From the NCBI RefSeq assembly GCF_049608145.1, contig NZ_JBMYXF010000001.1, positions 1 through 64,000 of the forward strand: a stretch of DNA of 64,000 nucleotides. Direction: 5' to 3'. Position numbers and translations under genes: made by a program. Source of the stretch: Halocynthiibacter sp049608145 (GTDB taxonomy: Bacteria; Pseudomonadota; Alphaproteobacteria; Rhodobacterales; Rhodobacteraceae). Positions 57,997 through 64,000 of the stretch are shown one piece after another (the first letter of the stretch is position 1; the number at the start of each line of letters is the position of its first letter). The notes beneath the pieces are model-generated. The model did not search any database. It was not told the origin of the DNA and saw only the letters and a program-made list of their open reading frames with translations.

Positions 57997-58971
57997 TCAA
58001 AGCATGGCGGAAACGGCGAAAAACAGCGCAGGAATAAGTCCGGTGTTCCGGTTTTCGCGAAAAAGGCGAAGGCAGGCATCTGGGTCATCAATTTTCAGGC
58101 GACGGATTTGGGTAGTTAGATGCAGGCCAAAGGCCCACGGGCCGCCCATAGCAACAACCAACGCCAGAAAATTGCCCCGGATCAGCACGCTCGAAAATAC
58201 CGCAAGCGTCATCACCGAAACAGAGATCATCAAAAACCGGCGCAGCCAGGCGGCGGTGTTATCGCCAAACAGACGCGCAGTGGATTTCACCCCGATCATC
58301 GCGTCATCTTCTTTGTCTTGATGGGCGTAAATCGTGTCATAGAACAATGTCCATGAGATGCCAGCAATATACAGTAAAACGGCGGGTGTCTCCAGCACGC
58401 CACGATGGGCCGTCCAGGCAACAAGCGCGCCGAAATTAAAGGCCAGCCCCAAGAATGCCTGTGGCCACCAGGTAAATCGTTTTGCAAAAGGGTAAATTGC
58501 GACAAAGATCAGGGAGGACAGGGCCAGAAGAATGGTGTTCAGGTTGAAGGTGATCAGAACCAGTGCGCTGATCCCCATCTGAATAAACATCCAAATGACG
58601 GCCTGTTTGACGGTGACCTGCCCTGATGGCAGGGGGCGGGATTTTGTACGTTCCACCTGACCGTCAAAATTGCGATCCGTGATGTCATTCCAGGTGCAAC
58701 CCGCCCCGCGCATCAGAAAGGCGCCAATAGTGCAACCCACAGCGATCCAGAGATCAAACAGTGTGAACCCATCCACAGCACCGGCCAGCGTCAGCCCCCA
58801 CCAGCAGGGCAAAAGCAACAGCCAGGTGCCAATTGGGCGGTCCGCACGCGACAGACGCAGATAGGGGCGCGTCCAGGCCGGGGCGCGGTGATCAACCCAG
58901 TTGCCGCGATAAGCATCAGCAACCTGACCATCTGTGTCTGTGCCCTCTGGCATTTCCGGATTTGCGGACAT
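57997..58971 (-). CDS. ubiA: 4-hydroxybenzoate polyprenyltransferase
   Basis: 324 residues with nine or so helices. The two aspartate motifs that hold magnesium-diphosphate are NDITDRNFDGQVERTKSRPLPSG and YDTIYAHQDKEDD. DRPIGTWLLLLPCWWGLTLA starts the fold. It attaches the prenyl tail to 4-hydroxybenzoate in ubiquinone synthesis. The ATG at 58971 abuts the ATG at 58972 on the other strand (CATATG), so it is divergent from rsmE with almost no gap. Confidence 0.95.
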   Translation of the reverse strand: MSANPEMPEGTDTDGQVADAYRGNWVDHRAPAWTRPYLRLSRADRPIGTWLLLLPCWWGLTLAGAVDGFTLFDLWIAVGCTIGAFLMRGAGCTWNDITDRNFDGQVERTKSRPLPSGQVTVKQAVIWMFIQMGISALVLITFNLNTILLALSSLIFVAIYPFAKRFTWWPQAFLGLAFNFGALVAWTAHRGVLETPAVLLYIAGISWTLFYDTIYAHQDKEDDAMIGVKSTARLFGDNTAAWLRRFLMISVSVMTLAVFSSVLIRGNFLALVVAMGGPWAFGLHLTTQIRRLKIDDPDACLRLFRENRNTGLIPALFFAVSAML

Positions 58972-58983
58972 ATGTTTCGCCTT

Positions 58984-59718
58984 ATGACAGGTTCAAAAAT
59001 CAGACTTTATGTAGACCATGATCTGGCCCCGGGGCAATCCATTGCGCTGACGCGAGAGCAATCAAATTATCTTTTTGCCGTCATGCGGCTGGAGGCGGGC
59101 GGGCGGGTGTCACTGATCAACAGCCGCGATGGTGAATATTTGGCCGATATCGTGGTGGCGAATAAGAAGAACGGCATTCTTGTTTGTCAGGATCAGGTGA
59201 AGCCACTGCTGTTGCCGCCGGATCTTTGGTTGATGTTTGCGCCGGTGAAAAAGGATCGCACGGCCTTTATCGTGGAAAAAGCCACGGAAATGGGCGTGCG
59301 CGAAATTGTCCCGGTGATGACCGAATATACCCATTTTGACCGCATCCGTTGGGATAAGATGGATTTGCAAGCGGTTGAGGCTGCGGAACAATGTGGTGGG
59401 ACTTATGTGCCGGGCATTGAACCGATGGAGAAACTGTCCGACGTTTTGGCCAATTGGCCTGCGGATCGTCAGATCTTGTTTTGTGATGAAAGCAAGGTTG
59501 GCGAACCCACATCTTTGAAAGAACTTCCCGTCGACAATGACGCTCCCTGGGCGGTCTTGATTGGTCCCGAAGGTGGGTTTTCAGAAGAAGAACGTGACGC
59601 ATTACGGGCTCATCCCAACGCCCATGCGATTTCCCTTGGTCCCCGTGTTTTGCGGGCAGAAACCGCTGCAATTGCGGCGTTAACCCTCTGGCAAACGCAG
59701 TTGGGCGACTGGGGATGA
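58984..59718 (+). CDS. rsmE: 16S rRNA (uridine1498-N3)-methyltransferase
   Basis: 244 residues from the ATG at 58984; an in-frame ATG at 58972 abuts ubiA. KIRLYVDHDLAPGQSIALTREQSNYLFAVMRL is the PUA-like start. The SPOUT knot has VLIGPEGGFSEEERDAL and SLGPRVLRAETAAIAAL, the RsmE signature. It methylates U1498 of 16S rRNA. The next gene overlaps it by four bases. Confidence 0.95.
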   Translation: MTGSKIRLYVDHDLAPGQSIALTREQSNYLFAVMRLEAGGRVSLINSRDGEYLADIVVANKKNGILVCQDQVKPLLLPPDLWLMFAPVKKDRTAFIVEKATEMGVREIVPVMTEYTHFDRIRWDKMDLQAVEAAEQCGGTYVPGIEPMEKLSDVLANWPADRQILFCDESKVGEPTSLKELPVDNDAPWAVLIGPEGGFSEEERDALRAHPNAHAISLGPRVLRAETAAIAALTLWQTQLGDWG

Positions 59719-60230
59719 GCTTTATCCGCCCCGAAGTGCAGACATTGCTGAAACAATGGGCTGCCCCGGCTTTTCTGGCTTTGGTTTTGTTGTTCTGCGT
59801 TCGGCTGATCGGTACTGGTAATCTAATCTTGATGATTATGGGCGGCATTGGTGCGCTGGCCTGCGCCTATTTCCTGTGGTTCCAGATCAAATTGGCCCGA
59901 ATTGTCCGGCGCACGGGGGGCGCTGGCGTTGTCGAAGTGGTGGAACGTGAATTCAGCTGGTTCACAGCCGGGGGGGGCACACGGTTTTCGTTGGATGATG
60001 TGGTGAAAATCGAAATTGAAACCAATGATCAGGGCCCCTTCGCTGAAGATCTGTTCTGGTACTTCACCCTGTCTGATGGAAACCGTCACGAAGTCTTGGG
60101 ATCTGCCGCAGAAGGGCAGTCAATTTTTGATCTTTTGTCGGGTTTTCCCGGTGTGGACTACGAAAAAGTCATCAAAGCGTCGTCTTCAACCATCTGTGAT
60201 CACTTCCTGATATGGCAAAAACGCGATTGA
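59715..60230 (+). CDS. Membrane protein of unknown function with two helices
   Basis: 171 residues. Two adjacent helices (WAAPAFLALVLLFCVRLIG and LILMIMGGIGALACAYFLWF) are followed by a soluble domain of beta strands (VVEVVEREFSWFTAGGGTRFSLDDVVKIEIE and WYFTLSDGNRHEVLG) that looks like a pleckstrin or YdbT-type fold. It overlaps rsmE by four bases and gshA follows. I recognise no named family. Confidence 0.8.
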   Translation: MSFIRPEVQTLLKQWAAPAFLALVLLFCVRLIGTGNLILMIMGGIGALACAYFLWFQIKLARIVRRTGGAGVVEVVEREFSWFTAGGGTRFSLDDVVKIEIETNDQGPFAEDLFWYFTLSDGNRHEVLGSAAEGQSIFDLLSGFPGVDYEKVIKASSSTICDHFLIWQKRD

Positions 60231-60310
60231 ACACTGGTAATTTCGACGTTACCGATTAAGTGCCTAAGATCCGCGCCAGAACCTACGCGCCCGCAGGAAA
60301 GGAAATGCCC

Positions 60311-61681
60311 ATGTCTATCCCTCAGTCCGGCGGAGGCCCGATCGAACATCGTGATCAGCTTGCAGAATATTTGTCGTCCGGGTGTAAGCCGAAAGACGAT
60401 TGGCGCATTGGCACGGAGCACGAAAAATTCGGCTATTGCAAAGACACGCTGAAGGCGCTGCCGTTTGAAGGCAAGCGGTCCATTGTTGCCGTTCTGGAAG
60501 GATTGCGGGATCGCCATGGCTGGTCTGAAGTGCGGGAAAGCGGCCACCTGATCGGTCTGGAAAAAGACGGCGCAAATGTTTCTTTGGAACCAGGCGGCGC
60601 GCTTGAATTGTCCGGTGCCCCGCTGGAAACCATCCACGAAACCTGTGACGAAGTGAATGTTCACCTGCGCGAAGTCAAAGATATCGCGGATGAAATCGGT
60701 GTCGGGTTTATTGGCCTGGGTGCCGCCCCGATCTGGACCCATGATGAAGTGCCCCTGATGCCGAAGGGCCGATATAAGCTGATGGATGCTTATATGGGGA
60801 AAGTTGGCACCATGGGCCGTTCCATGATGCGCCGCACCTGTACGGTGCAGGTGAACCTAGATTTCGCATCCGAAGCGGACATGGTGCAGAAATTGCGCGT
60901 GGCATTGGCGTTACAGCCGGTTGCGACCGCGCTTTTTGCCAATTCGCCCTTCTTTGAAGGCAAGCCAAACGGTCATAAATCCTGGCGTTCACGCATCTGG
61001 CGTGACCTTGATGACGCGCGCACAGGCATGCTGCCTTGGGTGTTTGAAGACGGCATGGGGTTTGAGAAGTGGGTCGACTATGCCCTTGATGTGCCGATGT
61101 ATTTTGTCTATCGCGACGGGAAATATATCGACGCGCTTGGCATGTCCTTCCGCGATTTCATGGTTGGAAAACTGCCAGCCTTGCCGGGTGAAACCCCAAC
61201 CTTGTCTGACTGGGCTGATCACTTGACCACCGCTTTCCCAGAGGCGCGGATCAAGAAATACATGGAAATGCGTGGGGCTGATGGTGGCCCGTGGCGTCGC
61301 CTTTGTGCGCTGCCGGCGTTTTGGGTTGGGATGATGTATGACCAATCCGCACTCGATGCGGCCTGGGATCTGGTCAAAGGTTGGTCCGCCGAACAACGCG
61401 AGGCATTGCGTGTTGCGGCCTCAGTTGATGGGCTTCAGGCCAAGGTTGATGGCATCAATATGCATGAGCTGGCGCGCGAAGTTGTGTCGATTTCCGAAGC
61501 GGGCCTAAAAGCGCGCGCACGGTCCGGCGCTGGCGGGATGGTGCCGGATGAAACCCATTTCCTGAATGCGCTGAAGGACAGCCTGGAAACCGGCAAGACC
61601 CCGGCGGATGAGCTGCTGGAACAATACCACGGTGAATGGGGCGGGGATCTGACAAAGATCTTTGCAGCCCACAGCTATTAA
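60311..61681 (+). CDS. gshA: Glutamate-cysteine ligase (plant/alphaproteobacterial type)
   Basis: 456 residues from the ATG at 60311 with AGGAAAGGAA upstream; an open frame extends to 60260. DWRIGTEHEKFGYCKDTL holds the Glu residues for ATP and metal, followed by ISLEPGGALELSGAP-like VSLEPGGALELSGAP, MMRRTCTVQVNLDF and YFVYRDGKYIDALGMSFRDFM, typical of the plant-type GCL found in alphaproteobacteria. It makes gamma-glutamylcysteine, the first step to glutathione. A terminator follows. Confidence 0.94.
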   Translation: MSIPQSGGGPIEHRDQLAEYLSSGCKPKDDWRIGTEHEKFGYCKDTLKALPFEGKRSIVAVLEGLRDRHGWSEVRESGHLIGLEKDGANVSLEPGGALELSGAPLETIHETCDEVNVHLREVKDIADEIGVGFIGLGAAPIWTHDEVPLMPKGRYKLMDAYMGKVGTMGRSMMRRTCTVQVNLDFASEADMVQKLRVALALQPVATALFANSPFFEGKPNGHKSWRSRIWRDLDDARTGMLPWVFEDGMGFEKWVDYALDVPMYFVYRDGKYIDALGMSFRDFMVGKLPALPGETPTLSDWADHLTTAFPEARIKKYMEMRGADGGPWRRLCALPAFWVGMMYDQSALDAAWDLVKGWSAEQREALRVAASVDGLQAKVDGINMHELAREVVSISEAGLKARARSGAGGMVPDETHFLNALKDSLETGKTPADELLEQYHGEWGGDLTKIFAAHSY

Positions 61682-61690
61682 CGGATATCG

Positions 61691-61722
61691 CAGGGCGTCT
61701 GATTTCTTGGGCGCCCTGTTTT
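61691..61722 (+). terminator. Rho-independent terminator after gshA
   Basis: Stem CAGGGCG / CGCCCTG (61691-61697 with 61712-61718), a 14-base loop and TTTT, ten bases past the gshA stop. Confidence 0.75.
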
Positions 61723-61740
61723 ACAAATTGCCTGTGATGT

Positions 61741-62346
61741 TCACCACATCGATTTCTTTGCGCGTTCCGGCCATTCCGCATCATAAGCGGCACCGTCAAA
61801 CCCGCCTGCTGTGATTTCTTTCAGCATATCGCCAACGCTGGGCAAGCCTTTTGACATATCACCGGTTTCCCAAAGGCCCGCCCGCATGACAGCCCGGGCG
61901 CATTGGGGATAAACTTCTGAAATTGTGATAACGATTACGGTTTTCGGATTGCGGGTTTTCTGTTCAAACTGCCCGCATATATCATCATCTGCCGTCAGTC
62001 GTGCCGTGCCGTTCACCCGCATCACAGTGGTGGATCCTGCCACCATAAACATCAGAGAAATTCGACCGTCTTCGACAATATTACGCAGTGTATCAAGGCG
62101 TTGGTTTCCGCGCCAGTCAGGCAAAAGCAGGGTTTTGTCGTCCTGAATTTTCACCACAGGATCAATATCACCGCGCGGCGATCCATCTGTACCAGCGGGT
62201 CCAGTTGTTGACAAAACGCAAAAGCGGCTGCGTTCAATCCAGTGCCGGTAGGCTGGTGTCAAAGCCGGTGTAACCTTCAGGATGGATGCGCCACCGGCTG
62301 TTCCGTAAAGCGCTTCGAGGGATGCTATATCTTCGATGAAGTTCAT
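61741..62346 (-). CDS. Pyridoxamine 5'-phosphate oxidase-like flavoprotein (MSMEG_1061 family)
   Basis: 201 residues. The split-barrel FMN fold shows FCVLSTTGPAGTDGSPRGD, LLLPDWRGNQRLDTLRNI, and ISLMFMVAGSTTVMRVNGTARLT, where the Arg, Asn and Thr/Asn groups hold FMN phosphate. VITISEVYPQCARAVMRAGLW follows. This group is like the MSMEG_1061 type with no assigned substrate. It starts four bases inside the plsC-type gene end and is the last gene of the ftsX-plsC unit. Confidence 0.85.
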   Translation of the reverse strand: MNFIEDIASLEALYGTAGGASILKVTPALTPAYRHWIERSRFCVLSTTGPAGTDGSPRGDIDPVVKIQDDKTLLLPDWRGNQRLDTLRNIVEDGRISLMFMVAGSTTVMRVNGTARLTADDDICGQFEQKTRNPKTVIVITISEVYPQCARAVMRAGLWETGDMSKGLPSVGDMLKEITAGGFDGAAYDAEWPERAKKSMW

Positions 62347-63080
62347 TCCTCGAACTCCTGCAGTCCGGCTTCGCGCATCAGGCGGTCAGAATGGGTTTCA
62401 ACTGCGGTTTCCATGGCCTGCATGAAATCTTGTTGCGACAAGCCCGGTTCAATCGGATCAAGAAATTCCAGAACCGCCGTGCCGGGATAACGCATGATTC
62501 CGTGACGTTTCCAGAAAACACCCACATTGGTGGCCGCAGGCACCACAGCTTGGCCTGTCTGTTCGTACAAAACATATGTCCCAACTTTATAAGGTTCCTT
62601 CGCGCCAGCTGCGACACGGGTGCCCTGTGGGAAAATGATCAGCTGGCCTGCTTCCTGCTGACCGGTTTTTACATCAGCAACCATCTTTTTGATCGCCGCG
62701 CCGCGTTTCCCGCGTTTGACAGGAATGGAATTGCTGAACCGCGCGTAGAGAGAAATCACCGGCACATACCGTAGCTCATCTTTGAAAATAAACTTAATAC
62801 GGGGCAAGGCAGAGGACAGCATTAGGATGTCCAGAAAGCTTTGGTGTTTTGAGGCAACGATCACGGCACCATCAGGAATTTCACCGCGAATTTCAGTTTT
62901 CAACCCAACCATCCAGGACGCGGTCCAACGCACCCAGTCGCAATACAAACGAATAACATCAAAGGCCCATTTTGGTTTCAGAAAAACAAAAGGCGCCAGA
63001 CCAAAACCGATGATTGGCAACATGATATACATCTGAATGATGAAAAGCAGGGATCGCACCCACTGAATGACATGCCACAT
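62343..63080 (-). CDS. plsC: 1-acyl-sn-glycerol-3-phosphate acyltransferase
   Basis: 245 residues from the ATG at 63080, which shares a base with the ftsX stop (TAATG); a frame back to 63176 is rejected. The catalytic motif is SKHQSFLDILML (H-x4-D), and motif III is FPQGTRVAAGA, with Gln in place of the usual Glu (FPEGTR), as in some alphaproteobacterial enzymes. KRGAAIKKMV and VVPAATNVGVFW complete the set. It makes phosphatidic acid from lysophosphatidic acid. A membrane helix is at residues 15-40. Confidence 0.9.
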   Translation of the reverse strand: MWHVIQWVRSLLFIIQMYIMLPIIGFGLAPFVFLKPKWAFDVIRLYCDWVRWTASWMVGLKTEIRGEIPDGAVIVASKHQSFLDILMLSSALPRIKFIFKDELRYVPVISLYARFSNSIPVKRGKRGAAIKKMVADVKTGQQEAGQLIIFPQGTRVAAGAKEPYKVGTYVLYEQTGQAVVPAATNVGVFWKRHGIMRYPGTAVLEFLDPIEPGLSQQDFMQAMETAVETHSDRLMREAGLQEFEE

Positions 63081-63991
63081 TATGTTTGCTCCTTCAGAGA
63101 TCTGAATGCTGCCGTGTGTGTTGCCCAGAATGCCACCATACCTGCCAGCAGAGGAATGATCAGGGGCCACAACCATTGTAGCCCGACAAAGGACAGGCCG
63201 GTTAGGAAATTTGTTTGCGCGACTTCGCCTGGATCAGGCATCAGAATGACGGCGAGACAGCCGATCAACGTGCCCATCGCCGCACCAGCCATCGCGCGCA
63301 GGGTGAAACGACGTACAAAAGCCCGCGCGATATAGTTGTCCTGCGCGCCAACCAGACGCAGCACATTGATCACCTGTCGGTTTGCCGCCAGGGCCGATCC
63401 CGCGGCAAGCGTTACAATGGCCGCCGTGGTAAAAGCAATCAGGATCAGAACCAGCATACCAAGGCTGCGCAGCCGGTTGGCGGCCGACACAAGCGGGGCG
63501 CGCCATCGGCTGTGATCATCAAGGATCGCGCCAGGGGCTTCGCCCGCAAGGCGCAGGCGCAGGCCGGATACATCATATCCAGGCGTGGCTTCGACGATTT
63601 CGATCAGCCGGGGCACAGGCAGATGAACCAGCGACAAATCACTGCCAAACCATGGGGCCAACAGGGCGTTTTGTTCTTCATCGGTCAGGGCGCGTGCCTC
63701 ACTGATGCCGGGTGTTGTGCGCAGCACATCTAGGGCCGCTTCGGTTTGGGCATCCACCTGTCCTGCAGGCGCGGCGATGCGCACTGTTGCGGTACGCGCC
63801 AGTTCATCGGCCCAACGGTCTGCGACGCGCCCGGTGGCCATTGACAATGCAAGGGCGAACACCGCCAGAAACGCCATGGCACCTGATGCAAACAAGGTCA
63901 GCCAGGCCGTGTGTCCGGTGGCGGGCACAATCCCGGATGCGCTGCTTTCTTTCAGGTCAGCGATCAGCGTCAGAAATGAAAAACCCTTCAT
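63080..63991 (-). CDS. ftsX: Cell division protein FtsX
   Basis: 303 residues. A first helix (LTLFASGAMAFLAVFALALSMATG) is followed by the periplasmic domain with VRIAAPAGQVDAQTEAALDVLRTTPGISEARALTDEEQNALLAPWFGSD, and three helices with NRQVINVLRLVGAQDNYIARAFVRRFTLRAMAGAAMG, typical of FtsX. With FtsE it links septum growth to peptidoglycan hydrolases. ftsE should lie next to it upstream; only nine bases before the ATG are in the window. Confidence 0.93.
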   Translation of the reverse strand: MKGFSFLTLIADLKESSASGIVPATGHTAWLTLFASGAMAFLAVFALALSMATGRVADRWADELARTATVRIAAPAGQVDAQTEAALDVLRTTPGISEARALTDEEQNALLAPWFGSDLSLVHLPVPRLIEIVEATPGYDVSGLRLRLAGEAPGAILDDHSRWRAPLVSAANRLRSLGMLVLILIAFTTAAIVTLAAGSALAANRQVINVLRLVGAQDNYIARAFVRRFTLRAMAGAAMGTLIGCLAVILMPDPGEVAQTNFLTGLSFVGLQWLWPLIIPLLAGMVAFWATHTAAFRSLKEQT

Positions 63992-64000
63992 CAGAGATCC

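Noticed and set aside
1..64000. tRNA, rRNA, CRISPR arrays, insertion sequences and prophage genes
   Set aside because: Gaps are short and none folds like a tRNA; no spaced repeats or transposase/integrase-like proteins were seen.

Overview
The window reads as the chromosome of a mid-GC alphaproteobacterium of the Rhodobacterales (Roseobacter group). Evidence: the flgB-flgC-fliE-fliQ-flgF-flgG-flgA-flgH-fliL block beside fliI, the alphaproteobacterial (plant-type) glutamate-cysteine ligase, a bioBFDAGC operon with BioR-type boxes, CtrA-type TTAA-N7-TTAAC sites, and a GC-hairpin repeat of a kind I recall from Rhodobacterales. Coding density is very high and most neighbours overlap by 1-4 bases. 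I saw no rRNA, tRNA, CRISPR or insertion sequence.

Layout. 1-9.1 kb is a cell-surface region: a minus-strand sugar operon (UDP-sulfoquinovose synthase-like protein, NAD epimerase, methyltransferase, glycosyltransferase cut by the window edge), a KpsM/KpsE/KpsT-type polysaccharide exporter and a large RTX protein. 9.1-13.1 kb is the most unusual part: SpeD, a rhomboid protease fused to acetyltransferase domains, a lipoprotein and a membrane-embedded aminopropyltransferase. 13.1-19.1 kb holds flagellar rod, ring and export genes. 19.1-23.4 kb carries pncB and pncA around a hybrid histidine kinase. 23.5-27.8 kb has small unknown genes, trhO, an iron alcohol dehydrogenase and hemN.

27.8-36.0 kb is one minus-strand operon for a peptide-type ABC importer, an aldehyde dehydrogenase, an SDR and a P1 peptidase. 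36.1-37.8 kb is panBC. At 37.9-39.8 kb an M20 deacylase and a PAS-LuxR regulator are divergent. A palindrome, ACCGTA-N4-TACGGT, occurs before the importer operon and in related form before the regulator, suggesting one regulon. 39.8-43.5 kb has two molybdenum-cofactor-type genes, an S49 peptidase, a 55-residue zinc-ribbon membrane protein and a calcium/sodium antiporter. A 356-base AT-rich gap with a CtrA-type site and DnaA-box-like sequences precedes uvrC-pgsA-moaD-moaE.

47.3-53.4 kb is biotin synthesis: a complete bioBFDAGC operon with two TTATCGATAA boxes at bioB and a convergent GntR regulator that may be BioR. 53.4-58 kb holds a DgkA-type kinase, a linalool dehydratase/isomerase-like membrane protein, a coiled-coil protein and a BON/OmpA protein. 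58-64 kb has housekeeping genes (ubiA, rsmE, gshA, a flavoprotein, plsC, ftsX).

The best candidate for an undescribed system is the SpeD / rhomboid-GNAT / lipoprotein / membrane-SpeE cluster, which looks like polyamine chemistry organised at the membrane, perhaps to modify envelope proteins or lipids. That role is inference from domains and context only.
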